Source: an uncultured Lewinella sp. (lineage in GTDB: Bacteria; Bacteroidota; Bacteroidia; Chitinophagales; Saprospiraceae). From it: a DNA stretch of 64,000 bases. This document shows positions 19,601 to 27,610 of the stretch, in pieces. Numbering within the stretch: the first letter of the stretch is position 1; each line of letters opens with the position of its first letter. The position numbers were made by a program, and so were the translations under genes. The notes under the pieces were generated by a model, which searched no databases, had not been told where the DNA came from, and saw nothing but the letters and a program-made list of their open reading frames with translations. Location: assembly GCA_937873655.1 (NCBI GenBank), contig CALMYQ010000101.1, positions 186,001-250,000 on the forward strand. The letters run 5' to 3'.

Positions 19601-20780
19601 GTTCACGGCCGCGGTCACACTGCCCCGAACTGTCGAAGACCTTGAAAAACCAGCCTGAATTGGGATTTCCCGTGAACGGACCTATCAGAATGGGGAGCTG
19701 GCTGTAGGCATAATTGCTCTCATACAACTGGTTGTTGACGTACAGGTCGAAATGGTCCGAAGGTGTATTGTGCTCGAAGTATAAGTTGAAATAAAATTGG
19801 CCGTCATCGTTGCAGGGCAAGGTGTCCAGCAAAATCGGACCGATTTCGCAGACCTGGGCAGGTTCGCAAGGCAATTCATACGTGTAGGTCAGGCAGCAAT
19901 CCGGATGGGTTACCGAACAGATGGTCCAGGTTTCGACCTGCTGGGCAGGAATGGGAAATTCCAGGTTAATGATCCCGCCCGGATTTCGGGTGATCGTATG
20001 CCCTTCGCTGTTGGTGATGGTGACCGATTGGCCGAGGTTATCGCCGACCAGTACGGCTTTTGCGTTGTAAAACCCACCCTGGCCGCAGGTCACGCTGAGC
20101 ACTTCTACGGATTCGAGGTTGCAATCGCCGCTGCACCCCGGGTTGAGGAGGTTGATCGTTTCGCAGCAGTTGGGAGAGTCGTTGCCGCAAACCGTAATAT
20201 TGAAATCATTGGCATTGGGTGGAACGTGGACTTCCTGCAGGAGGATGGGGCCGTCCTGCGGGAAATAATTGTAGAGTTCGCCGTTCACGTATACGTCGGC
20301 GCCTTGCCCGACCTGATTGACGACGTGATAATCCAGCAATACGCGATAGATGGTCGACTGGTTATTGGTGATCTGGCAACCCACGATTTCCGCTGTCAGG
20401 TCGTGCACTTCACAAGGATCCGGATTGGTGCAGCCTGCCAGCGAGACGTTGATGTCCGCGCAGCAATTGTCCTGATCATTGGCACAAACCAGCACGTGGA
20501 TGGAGGAAGTGGTGTTGGGAAACGCCAGGTTGGTGACGGTAAACGGCGCCGACTCAAAGAAGCCGGCCGGTTCGCCGTTGATCTGGACATCAAAGCCCTG
20601 GCTGAGGGGATTGACGGCTTCGAGGTTGACCTGAAGGTCAAACTGGACCCAGGTGTTGTTTTGTACGGGATGACAATTGGCCACTTCTGCCGCCAGGTTG
20701 ACGATCTGACAGGGTTCCTGGCCAAAAGCCCAAATGGTCAGGAAAAACTGGAAAAGGGCAATCAAGGACAATTTGCGCAT
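16668..20780 (-). CDS. Giant cysteine-rich modular T9SS protein with dockerin-like and type A sorting domains
   Basis: A 1370-residue cell-surface or secreted protein. Signal peptide (MRKLSLIALFQFFLTIWAFG), then nine related cysteine-rich modules of about 90 residues (about residues 24-865), each opening with C-x-[hydrophobic]-x-[DG]-[LV] and ending with a Cys. Four modules have a VCANDxxDCC-type ending and five a GP[VI]xC-type ending. Next comes a jelly-roll-like region (about 870-1040), a dockerin-like pair of calcium-loop segments (PGDGNSDNLVSHVDLLN; DCNGDGVVNQADRDIIGVNYG; about 1040-1120), a cohesin-like domain (about 1133-1257), and a T9SS type A C-terminal sorting domain (LVPNPTDGDLRISNPYG; LPAGIYNLRIRMAG; about 1297-1370). 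The ATG at 20780 starts the signal peptide; the frame is open to 20846 without support. Function is unknown; adhesion or polymer binding is inferred. Confidence 0.85.
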   Translation of the reverse strand: MRKLSLIALFQFFLTIWAFGQEPCQIVNLAAEVANCHPVQNNTWVQFDLQVNLEAVNPLSQGFDVQINGEPAGFFESAPFTVTNLAFPNTTSSIHVLVCANDQDNCCADINVSLAGCTNPDPCEVHDLTAEIVGCQITNNQSTIYRVLLDYHVVNQVGQGADVYVNGELYNYFPQDGPILLQEVHVPPNANDFNITVCGNDSPNCCETINLLNPGCSGDCNLESVEVLSVTCGQGGFYNAKAVLVGDNLGQSVTITNSEGHTITRNPGGIINLEFPIPAQQVETWTICSVTHPDCCLTYTYELPCEPAQVCEIGPILLDTLPCNDDGQFYFNLYFEHNTPSDHFDLYVNNQLYESNYAYSQLPILIGPFTGNPNSGWFFKVFDSSGQCDRGRELGPVFCEGDCHVVDLSAEIQACEQANGVNHYNIMVDFGIENPVSQGVDVYINDHHIGYYPQQPPFLLQNVEVASTADHITIRVCANDAADCCNYIVLPNQCVEPECGFNDLIAETYPCVDGQFMVDIAFHNPNPGPAGYYIFADGAISGPYQYGAAPYITLGPFAGDGTTVYDFLLLDIANPACFGYVEVGPVDCSGDCHISDVTAEVKDCENGQFYVDLHFNYNNVGGQGFHIQGNGHNYGNFQYGNQVITLGPLEANGTTPYEFVVIDNENPDCHSAIDLGPVSCEECSISGLDFNIHCNQNEPLFAITNLTFEVVHPESDYFRLFIGNVQVGEYPYASLPLSVDGLSLFQFQGETLSVADLHNGDCRMTVPLDIPCCRLYDMVVEPYDCATDGTFLVDLNVHVLNGSDSLILAYGPAGGAQMSQTYAYDDLYLTLGPLPGNPTAAWKFKVTDQSLLCQTSKTLEPIYCANEDCIEWEETDPGIYGPITGYDPLDQITEEDDVPVIFTPADDNGCNTCYAVVMEETPYPEFTAAVGHIAGVSNAGLGFDLAGLPQPAVSISLDYFFPGTEISIAVNGGDPVVATHPVNLPADLGSGVTLEVFPASNDGRAGSMTLTGMIEKLVISASGSLFLDNICITQDDDNVWPGDGNSDNLVSHVDLLNVGLAYGSEGPERPETGFQWAAYQAADWNQSFADGLNFKHADCNGDGVVNQADRDIIGVNYGLTHGPSEQIEELPHTEIDPEISVDLSGITGLGPGAQFEIPLIFGTAAHPAEDVYGIAFTVSIDPSVIDLDNISVQYPTSWFGEPGVNLITIDRTFAADGKIQIALSRTDHNNVTGYGTIAYLIGVIDDIAGIHGTEVDIASPLVIDDQEIRIPVQPQSQFLKLTTQTEAPALLDLKRSIRLVPNPTDGDLRISNPYGYIPDEVVVLDAAGRATGLSFQNTDHISIERLPAGIYNLRIRMAGYVMHKQVVKVE

Positions 20781-20899
20781 AATCATTAGGTATTGGCTCG
20801 TCATGGAATCGAATTTCACGTTACAAAAATCAAAATATAAATCCACCCGGGAAAAAACTTATTCCAGCCGTTTTTGGAAAAAATTTTGATAAATTTAGC

Positions 20900-20907
20900 T
20901 ACTTTTG
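20900..20907 (+). promoter_or_regulatory. -7 promoter box for the 485-residue unknown gene
   Basis: TACTTTTG (TAnnTTTG) 53 nt before the ATG at 20961. A TTTG at 20873-20876 could be the -33 element, although the 23-nt spacing is slightly long. Confidence 0.45.
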
Positions 20908-20960
20908 ATCGTTAATAGCTGAATTTCAGCATTTAAAAAAATAGCAGATTTGGATTTTTC

Positions 20961-22418
20961 ATGCTTAAACATGGCGTAATCAATATCCTTTCCGGTTTTG
21001 ACCGCAAGGAAATGACGCGTTTCAAGGCATTTGCCTGGTCTCCCTACTTCAACAAACACGATGAAGTCCGGAACCTGATCGATTATTTCAATGGCATATA
21101 TCCTCATTTTACGGAACAAACCTGCAACCGGCACATCATTTTTCCGCATGTCTTTCCGGGAGCGCCCCATGATCAGGCCAGGCTGGCGGTGGTTTTCTCC
21201 TATACCCGCAAGCTGGCCGAACAATTCCTGATCCAGGAGGCCTTTAAAGAAGAGACCCAGCCGGCACGGGTTATGCTGCTCGGGCAACTGCGGAAGCGGA
21301 AACTGTTCGACCAGTATGAAAGCCTGCTGGAACGGACGGAAAAAGAGCTGGAAGAAAGCGCCTGGCGGGACGGCGCCCATTTCCAAAGGATGCACGCGGT
21401 GGCCGCCGAAGCGGATCATTTTTTCACCCACGCCAAAAAAGAAGAGCGGCTGGGCAGCCTGGAGCAAAAACAACGCAGCCTCGATGTCTATTATCTGTCG
21501 ACCAAGCTCAAGGACGCGGTGGAAATGCAGATCCGGCGCAACCTCCGCCAATTCGATTATTCCAGCCGATTGCTGGAGCATGTGCTGAAGGAAGTGGAGC
21601 ACAATATGGACCTCTACGCCGCCACTCCGACCATCCTCTTATACTACCAGCTTTACCGGATGTTTTCGGATACAGCCCATCAGTTCTACTATGAAGCCAG
21701 GGCTACCCTGGTCCGGGCAAAACCCTTCTTGCCGGAACCCGAACTTGCCTCCATTTACAATTATTTTCAGAATTACTGTATTCGGGAGATCAATCGGAAC
21801 CAGGAGCCTTTTCTGGATGAACTTTTCGGCCTGTACCAGATCCAGCTGGAGCAAGACCTGTTGCTGGAAGATGGTTTTTTGCCGGAATGGCATTACAAGA
21901 ATATCACCACAACCGCCATCCGGTTGAGTAAACTGGAATGGATCAAAAATTTCCTGGAGCAATTCAGGGACAAGCTGAGGCCGGAGGTGGCCGAAAATGC
22001 TTATTGCTTCAATATGGCCGCCTACTTCCACGCCTGCGAGTCATACGACAAGGTCCTGGAACTGCTGAATCAGGTAACTTACAGCGATATCCGGTACAGC
22101 CTTGGCGCCAGAGCGTTGTTGTTGCGCACTTATTATGAATTGGAAGAGGACGAAGCCTTGTTTTCCCTGGTGGACTCTTTCAGGCAATTCCTCCAACGGC
22201 ATAAGTTGCTGGCCGACTCCCGCCGGAACGGTTACGACCATTTATTCCGGTTTACCCGAAAGGCCGCCCAGCTAAGAGCCGCTTTGGGATATTCTTCAGC
22301 AAAAAAAACAAAACAGGAACTCCTGCGCCTGGAACAGGAAATAGATATGGCGCCTTCCGTGTTCAATAAAAGCTGGCTCCAGCAAAAAATCAGGGACCTG
22401 ATCGAAGGCAGGTTGTGA
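20961..22418 (+). CDS. Protein of unknown function, helix-rich, 485 aa
   Basis: I do not recognise a family. The protein has no signal peptide or membrane segment and appears almost entirely helical, with many charged and aromatic residues (for example KEMTRFKAFAWSPYFNKHDE near the N-terminus, and repeated helical hairpins rich in Leu, Tyr and Glu such as RALLLRTYYELEEDEALFSL). This alternation suggests a TPR-like or alpha-solenoid scaffold. It is transcribed divergently from the giant T9SS gene with 180 nt between starts and has its own -7 box. Codon use and composition look like the neighbours. Confidence 0.8.
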   Translation: MLKHGVINILSGFDRKEMTRFKAFAWSPYFNKHDEVRNLIDYFNGIYPHFTEQTCNRHIIFPHVFPGAPHDQARLAVVFSYTRKLAEQFLIQEAFKEETQPARVMLLGQLRKRKLFDQYESLLERTEKELEESAWRDGAHFQRMHAVAAEADHFFTHAKKEERLGSLEQKQRSLDVYYLSTKLKDAVEMQIRRNLRQFDYSSRLLEHVLKEVEHNMDLYAATPTILLYYQLYRMFSDTAHQFYYEARATLVRAKPFLPEPELASIYNYFQNYCIREINRNQEPFLDELFGLYQIQLEQDLLLEDGFLPEWHYKNITTTAIRLSKLEWIKNFLEQFRDKLRPEVAENAYCFNMAAYFHACESYDKVLELLNQVTYSDIRYSLGARALLLRTYYELEEDEALFSLVDSFRQFLQRHKLLADSRRNGYDHLFRFTRKAAQLRAALGYSSAKKTKQELLRLEQEIDMAPSVFNKSWLQQKIRDLIEGRL

Positions 22419-22486
22419 ATTATTATGGCTCTTTCGCGTAACAAAATGGGGGTTTCGGATTAATAGGGGGGCAAACCACAGCGAGC

Positions 22487-22951
22487 TTATGTAGGATAAT
22501 TTCGAGGTCTGAGGGGACTAAACAAACTTGTATCAGCATTAGCCGAGCGGACTATAAATTCCGTAAAGCTGCTTGAGAGTAGGGGGAAGTCAGTTTTATT
22601 CATCCCTCTCGCAAAGCCGTAAACAGGAGGATTGTCACCATCACTTTTCTTGAAAAAAGCAAATAAAAATCCCGCATTCATAAGAAAGACAAAATCGTCT
22701 TCCTGAAGGTGTAATTCAAAATTTGGCTCAAGTTGAACTAAGGTATCAGCTGACTTTCTAAGAGACGATAAATCCGCAAGTCCAGCATCTACCCCATCAA
22801 GGAAAAAGGGTTGGTTTCCCATAATACGCAAGTACTCAACGTATACAGCCGGAAGGCCTTCCTCTATACGTATTAGCCTCCCTACTTCCTCTTCTGAATA
22901 TCCATTTAGAGAATTACCGGATTTCATGATTTCTAGATACTCTTCCCTCAT
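22487..22951 (-). CDS. SMI1/KNR4 (SUKH) family protein
   Basis: A 154-residue cytoplasmic protein resembling the SUKH/SMI1-KNR4 fold: EEEVGRLIRIEEGLPAVYVEYL matches the opening helix pattern (E..LG..LP..Y..FL), followed by a loop, then FVFLMNAGFLFAFFKKSDGDNPPVYGF, the strand pair seen near the middle of the family. SUKH proteins are often immunity proteins against toxins, but no toxin gene is adjacent, so an orphan immunity or housekeeping role is possible. The ATG at 22951 is chosen; the frame runs upstream through a strong hairpin. Sampled lines give roughly 33-50% GC, clearly lower than neighbours, which suggests transfer. Confidence 0.7.
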   Translation of the reverse strand: MREEYLEIMKSGNSLNGYSEEEVGRLIRIEEGLPAVYVEYLRIMGNQPFFLDGVDAGLADLSSLRKSADTLVQLEPNFELHLQEDDFVFLMNAGFLFAFFKKSDGDNPPVYGFARGMNKTDFPLLSSSFTEFIVRSANADTSLFSPLRPRNYPT

Positions 22952-22964
22952 AAATATCAATTTG

Positions 22965-22998
22965 TTATACACCCCTCGGGTGACCGAGGGGTGTATAA
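22965..22998 (-). promoter_or_regulatory. 15-bp perfect hairpin in the leader of the SMI1-like gene
   Basis: ttatacacccctcgg (22965-22979), loop gtga, ccgaggggtgtataa (22984-22998): a 15-bp perfect stem with a tetraloop ending 13 nt before the ATG at 22951. No T-run follows on the minus strand. It may be a leader structure, a terminator for yebC, or a mobile element remnant. Confidence 0.6.
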
Positions 22999-23152
22999 AT
23001 CTTTTTGGATGTAAAATCAAATTTTTTGAAAAAAACAAAATTCACATTAACATCCGGACAAAGGAAAGGAGTTGATATCAGGAATACAAATCGGAGAAGT
23101 CCATTATTGTTACACGAATAGGCCGTTACGACTCCTGGCTTACCCCCACCAC

Positions 23153-23869
23153 CTACTCGCTCATATCCATATTATGGAAGATATTGACGACATCCTCGTC
23201 TTCCTCCATTTTCTCAATGAGCTTGATGACGTCTTCTACTTCTTCGTCGGTGAGTTTCTTGGTATGCGAGGGAATACGGACCAATTCGGCATTCTCAACC
23301 TCAATATTGCGTTCTTCCAGGGCTTTTTGCAGGGCGCCGAAATCCTCGAAAAGGGAATAGAGCATAGCCCATTCATCCTCTGTTTTCAATTCTTCCAGTC
23401 CATGGTCGATCAGTTCCAGCTCCAGTTCTTCCAACTCCAGCCCGTCCGCCTTGATCCTGAAAACGCCCTTTCGTTCGAACATATAGCTCACGGACCCTGA
23501 AGTACCCAGCGATCCGCCGTATTTGGAGAAGATATGCCGGATATTGGCTACCGTCCGGTTGGTATTGTCGGTTGCCGTTTCTACTACCATGGCTACCCCG
23601 TGCGGCGCGTATCCTTCGTATACGACCTCATCATAAGATTCGGCATCCTTCGAATTGGCTTTTTTAATAGCGCTCTCCACGTTAGCTTTGGGCATATTCG
23701 CCGATTTGGCATTCTGAATAGCCATCCGGAGCCTGGAATTATAGTTCGGATCCGGCCCGCCTTCCTTGACAGCAATAGCGATCTCCCTGCCGATCCGGGT
23801 AAATGCCTTGGCCATGGAGGCCCAGCGTTTCATCTTTCGATCTTTGCGATATTCAAATGCGCGACCCAT
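23153..23869 (-). CDS. yebC: YebC/PmpR family regulator (TACO1-like)
   Basis: Member of the YebC/TACO1 family; in different bacteria these bind DNA or assist ribosomes at poly-proline stretches. The signature is intact: MGRAFEYRKDRKMKRW, RIGREIAIAVKEGGPDP, LRMAIQNAKSANMPKANVE, YEGYAPHGVAMVVE, and GSLGTSGSVSYMFERKG. 238 residues is normal. A -7-like box (23899-23892) lies 22 nt before the start. Confidence 0.93.
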   Translation of the reverse strand: MGRAFEYRKDRKMKRWASMAKAFTRIGREIAIAVKEGGPDPNYNSRLRMAIQNAKSANMPKANVESAIKKANSKDAESYDEVVYEGYAPHGVAMVVETATDNTNRTVANIRHIFSKYGGSLGTSGSVSYMFERKGVFRIKADGLELEELELELIDHGLEELKTEDEWAMLYSLFEDFGALQKALEERNIEVENAELVRIPSHTKKLTDEEVEDVIKLIEKMEEDEDVVNIFHNMDMSE

Positions 23870-23891
23870 AACTCATTTTTTTAAAGCGGTG

Positions 23892-23899
23892 CAAAATTA
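23892..23899 (-). promoter_or_regulatory. -7 promoter box for yebC
   Basis: The minus strand reads TAATTTTG, 22 nt before the yebC ATG. Confidence 0.45.
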
Positions 23900-23964
23900 G
23901 GATATAACTTTTCAACAATCCCTATATTCGCGAAAATTTTTCCAACCACCACAACCATACGCTT

Positions 23965-24876
23965 ATGATCCAATGGAAGGGAGTTTTCCCGGCGCTTACG
24001 ACCAAATTCAAGGATAACCTCCAACTCGACATCCCTGCCTTTCAAAAGAACCTGGAAGCCCAGATCGGGGCCGGGATCGACGGCGTGATCGTGGGCGGTT
24101 CGCTTGGAGAAGCCAGCACCATTACCCACGAAGAAAAGATGGAGCTGCTCAAGGCAGCGCTGGACACCGCCAAAGGCAGGATCCCGATTCTGGTCAATAT
24201 CGCCGAGCGGTCTACTGCCGCAGCCGTAAAAATTGCCGAGGATGCGCAGGCCGGCGGCGCCCAGGGATTGATGGCCCTGCCGCCCATGCAATACAAGGCA
24301 ACCGATGCGGAGGTGGTCCGCTATTTCCAGGATATTGCCCGAAGCACCGATCTGCCCATCCTGATCTATAACAACCCGGTCGATTACAAGATCGAGGTCA
24401 CCCTGGATATGTTTGAAACCCTGCTGAAGGAAAAGAACATTCAGGCCGTCAAGGAAAGTACCCGCGACATTTCCAATGTCTCCCGGATCATTTCCCGGTT
24501 CGGCGACCGGCTGAAGGTCCTCTGCGGCGTAGATACCCTGGCTATGGAAGAACTCGTCATGGGCGCCGACGGCTGGGTAGCCGGCCTGGTTTGCGCTTTT
24601 CCCCGGGAAACAGTGGCTGTTTATCGCCTGACCAAAGCCGGCCGCCTCGATGAAGCCCGCGAGATCTACCGCTGGTTTATGCCGATCCTGGAACTGGACA
24701 TCAGCCCGCAACTGGTGCAGAACATAAAATTGGCCGAAGTCATGACCGGGTTGGGGACCGAAACCGTCAGGCCGCCGCGGATGCCGCTGGCGGGTACTGA
24801 AAGGGAACGGGTACTGAACATCTTGAAGAAAGGCCTTGCCGTAAGGCCGGTTTTACCCGATTATTTGAATGCTTAA
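23965..24876 (+). CDS. DapA-family lyase, probable 1-pyrroline-4-hydroxy-2-carboxylate deaminase
   Basis: Class I aldolase of the dihydrodipicolinate synthase/N-acetylneuraminate lyase family. The Schiff-base lysine is K163 (QAVKESTRD), the catalytic Tyr is Y135 (IYNNPVDY), and the carboxylate-binding loop is GGSLGEA (44-50). The family alone does not fix the substrate, but the next three genes encode alpha-ketoglutarate semialdehyde dehydrogenase, hydroxyproline epimerase and a D-amino acid dehydrogenase, so it is inferred to deaminate the pyrroline intermediate to alpha-ketoglutarate semialdehyde. First gene of the operon; 20 nt separate it from the next. Confidence 0.85.
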   Translation: MIQWKGVFPALTTKFKDNLQLDIPAFQKNLEAQIGAGIDGVIVGGSLGEASTITHEEKMELLKAALDTAKGRIPILVNIAERSTAAAVKIAEDAQAGGAQGLMALPPMQYKATDAEVVRYFQDIARSTDLPILIYNNPVDYKIEVTLDMFETLLKEKNIQAVKESTRDISNVSRIISRFGDRLKVLCGVDTLAMEELVMGADGWVAGLVCAFPRETVAVYRLTKAGRLDEAREIYRWFMPILELDISPQLVQNIKLAEVMTGLGTETVRPPRMPLAGTERERVLNILKKGLAVRPVLPDYLNA

Positions 24877-24896
24877 GCAACCAAAACAGATAAAAA

Positions 24897-26489
24897 ATGG
24901 CTGAACTGGGAAAGAACCTCATCGGTTTTGAATGGTCCTCGCAAGGTAAAGCGGTCCTGAAAGCCGTCAATCCGAAAGGACTGGCAGAACTGGAAGGCGA
25001 ATTTTACACCTCCACGGAGACGGAAGTCGACCGGGCGATGGAAAAAGCCCACAATGCCTGGTTAACTTACCGAAACGCCGGAGGCAAGGCCAAGGGGGCT
25101 TTTCTCCGGGCAATTGCCGATGAGATTGAAGCCCTGGGCGACACCCTGATCGAACGCGTCATGCAGGAAAGCGGACTGCCGCAGGCCCGCGTGACCGGCG
25201 AACGCGGCCGGACCTGCGGACAGCTCCGGCTGTTTGCGCAACTCGTGGAAGAAGGCTCCTGGATCGAAGCCATCGTCGATACCGCCATCCCCGACCGGCA
25301 ACCGGCTCCCAAACCGGATATCCGGCGGATGCTGACAGCAATTGGTCCGGTTGTGGTATTCACCGCAAGTAATTTCCCGCTGGCCTTTTCCACCGCGGGC
25401 GGTGATACGGCCTCGGCCCTGGCAGCGGGTTGCCCGGTAGTCGTAAAAGCGCATGAAAGCCACCTGGGCACCAACGCCCTGATTGCCGGTGCGATCCGAA
25501 AAGCAGCCGAGACTGCCGGCATGCCCGACGGCGTGTTCTCTTCGCTGAACGGCGCGGGCTACCAAACCGGGCAATTGCTGGTTGAACATCCCCTGACGAA
25601 AGCAGTGGCCTTCACCGGTTCCCTTCGCGGGGGCAAAGCCTTGTACGACCTGGCGGCCAAAAGGCCGGAACCCATTCCCGTATTTGCTGAAATGGGCAGC
25701 GTGAACCCAGTCGTTTTTCTGCCCGATTACCTGACAAAGAACAGCGAAAAGGCGGCCCAAAACCTGGCGGGATCCGTTAACCTGGGCGTCGGGCAGTTCT
25801 GCACCAATCCAGGCCTCGTTTTTGTCCTCGACCATACCGGTTTGCCGGACTTCCTGGTAGCTTTGAAAACAGCCTTTGCCGGATCAACGCCCGGTACCAT
25901 GCTCAATCCCGGGATCCATCGCAATTTCGAGTTCAGGAAAATGGGACTGTTGAAAGAAACCGCGGTAGTGACCGAATTCGAATGGGCGGGCGATGCGGAC
26001 GAGACCCAACTCCAGGCGCGCCAGGCTTTCGCTTCCGTTACCGGGCAGGATTTTATTCAGAATCCGCACCTCCACGAAGAGATCTTCGGGCCGTTTACGC
26101 TGGTCGTCCGTTGCGCTGATCCGCAGGAACTGACCAATGCGGTCACAGCGCTCTCCGGACAACTTACCGCCTCAATCTGGGGCGAAACCGGAGAGTTGAA
26201 CCGCCATACGGGATTGATCGACGTCCTTCAAAGCAAGGTGGGCCGGCTGATCTTCAACGGCATGCCGACCGGAGTGGAAGTCTGCCACGCCATGCAGCAC
26301 GGAGGCCCCTACCCTGCCACCACCGACAGCCGGTTTACTTCCGTCGGAACGACGTCCATCAAGCGGTTTGCCCGGCCAGTTGCTTACCAGGATTGTCCGG
26401 ACGAAATCCTGCCTGCTGAACTGAAACAAGATAATCCACTGGGGATCTGGCGCACCCTCGACGGGGCGCTTTCTAAAAACAAGGGGTGA
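24897..26489 (+). CDS. Aldehyde dehydrogenase, probable alpha-ketoglutarate semialdehyde dehydrogenase (NADP+)
   Basis: ALDH superfamily enzyme of 530 residues. Catalytic Cys302 (GVGQFCTNPG) and general base Glu265 (FAEMGSVNP) are present, with the cofactor segment TASNFPLAFSTAGGD and the AFTGSLRGG loop. The long form with the insertion pattern seen here is typical of alpha-ketoglutarate semialdehyde dehydrogenases of the hydroxyproline and sugar acid pathways. It would oxidise the deaminase product to 2-oxoglutarate, entering the TCA cycle. It is followed after one base by the epimerase gene. Confidence 0.88.
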   Translation: MAELGKNLIGFEWSSQGKAVLKAVNPKGLAELEGEFYTSTETEVDRAMEKAHNAWLTYRNAGGKAKGAFLRAIADEIEALGDTLIERVMQESGLPQARVTGERGRTCGQLRLFAQLVEEGSWIEAIVDTAIPDRQPAPKPDIRRMLTAIGPVVVFTASNFPLAFSTAGGDTASALAAGCPVVVKAHESHLGTNALIAGAIRKAAETAGMPDGVFSSLNGAGYQTGQLLVEHPLTKAVAFTGSLRGGKALYDLAAKRPEPIPVFAEMGSVNPVVFLPDYLTKNSEKAAQNLAGSVNLGVGQFCTNPGLVFVLDHTGLPDFLVALKTAFAGSTPGTMLNPGIHRNFEFRKMGLLKETAVVTEFEWAGDADETQLQARQAFASVTGQDFIQNPHLHEEIFGPFTLVVRCADPQELTNAVTALSGQLTASIWGETGELNRHTGLIDVLQSKVGRLIFNGMPTGVEVCHAMQHGGPYPATTDSRFTSVGTTSIKRFARPVAYQDCPDEILPAELKQDNPLGIWRTLDGALSKNKG

Positions 26490-26490
26490 A

Positions 26491-27492
26491 GTGAGAAAGA
26501 CCTTTTTCTGTATCGATGCGCATACCTGCGGAAATCCGGTGCGATTGGTTGCCGGCGGCGGCCCGCAGCTCGAGGGCAACAGTATGGGCGAACGGCGGCT
26601 TTTCTTCCTGGACCATTTCGACTGGATCCGCAAAGGCCTAATGTTCGAGCCCCGCGGCCATGACATGATGTCGGGCAGCATTTTATACCCGCCGGTCGAC
26701 CCGGCCAATGACGCAGGCGTCCTGTTCATAGAAACCAGCGGCTGCCTGCCCATGTGCGGCCACGGCACCATCGGAACGGTGACCATTGCCCTGGAAGAAG
26801 GTCTTGTAATCCCGAAAACGCCCGGGCAGCTCCGCCTGGAGACACCGGCTGGACTGGTTACGGTGACCTACACAGCGGAAGGAAAGAAGGTCCGGTCGGT
26901 TAAGCTGGTTAACGTTCCTTCCTTCCTTTATCTGGAAAACCTGGAGGTGGAATGCCCCGATCTGGGCCCGCTGAAAGTGGACGTGGCCTACGGCGGGAAT
27001 TTTTTAGCCATCGTCGCTCCCCCGGGAAATTTTCCCGGGTTGCAGGCTTTCACTGCCGGGCAGCTCATTGCCTGGAGTCCGGTTATCCGGCGCAGACTCA
27101 ACGAACAATACCGGTTCGAACACCCGCTTGACGCCAAGATCAGGGGATTGAGCCATATCCTCTGGACCGGTGATACCCTAAGCCCGGAAGCCGACGCCCG
27201 CAACGCCGTTTTCTACGGAGAAAAAGCCATCGACCGGAGCCCATGCGGTACCGGCACCTCCGCCCGCATGGCCCAATGGGCGGCCAAAGGCAAACTAAAG
27301 TCCGGTGATTCCTTTGTCCATGAAAGCATCATCGGCAGCCGGTTTACGGGGACCGTTGAAGCGGAAACGACCTGCGGCCCCTACCCTGCCGTCATTCCCG
27401 GTATCGAAGGATGGGCCCGGATCACCGGCTACAACCAGATCATCATCGATGACGAAGACGACCCCTACGCTTTCGGCTTCCAGGTCATCTGA
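26491..27492 (+). CDS. 4-hydroxyproline 2-epimerase (proline racemase family)
   Basis: Cofactor-free epimerase converting trans-4-hydroxy-L-proline to cis-4-hydroxy-D-proline. Both catalytic cysteines are present: C89 in MCGHGTIG and C252 in DRSPCGTGTSARMA. Having both Cys, rather than Cys/Thr, excludes the 3-hydroxyproline dehydratases of the same family. The start is GTG, one base after the stop of the dehydrogenase gene; no ATG fits near. 333 residues, normal length. The gene context supports the hydroxyproline role over proline racemase. Confidence 0.9.
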   Translation: MRKTFFCIDAHTCGNPVRLVAGGGPQLEGNSMGERRLFFLDHFDWIRKGLMFEPRGHDMMSGSILYPPVDPANDAGVLFIETSGCLPMCGHGTIGTVTIALEEGLVIPKTPGQLRLETPAGLVTVTYTAEGKKVRSVKLVNVPSFLYLENLEVECPDLGPLKVDVAYGGNFLAIVAPPGNFPGLQAFTAGQLIAWSPVIRRRLNEQYRFEHPLDAKIRGLSHILWTGDTLSPEADARNAVFYGEKAIDRSPCGTGTSARMAQWAAKGKLKSGDSFVHESIIGSRFTGTVEAETTCGPYPAVIPGIEGWARITGYNQIIIDDEDDPYAFGFQVI

Positions 27493-27507
27493 TCCCCACC
27501 ACCCCAC

Positions 27508-27605
27508 TTTAACCGTTATCCTTTATCCTTTATCCTTTAACCTTTAACCTTTAACCTTTAACCTTTATCCTTTATCCTTTAACCTTTATCCTTTAACCTT
27601 TATCC
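27508..27605 (+). repeat. Heptanucleotide tandem array directly before a start codon
   Basis: Fourteen consecutive 7-mers, TTTAACC or TTTATCC (one variant GTTATCC), running from 27508 to 27605, with the next gene's ATG at 27611. The two versions alternate irregularly. The array occupies nearly the whole gap between epimerase and dehydrogenase genes and replaces any usual ribosome binding site. Confidence 0.9.
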
Positions 27606-27610
27606 TTTAA

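Noticed and set aside
23881..24711. Minus-strand open frame opposite the DapA-type gene
   Set aside because: Shadow of the plus-strand deaminase gene.
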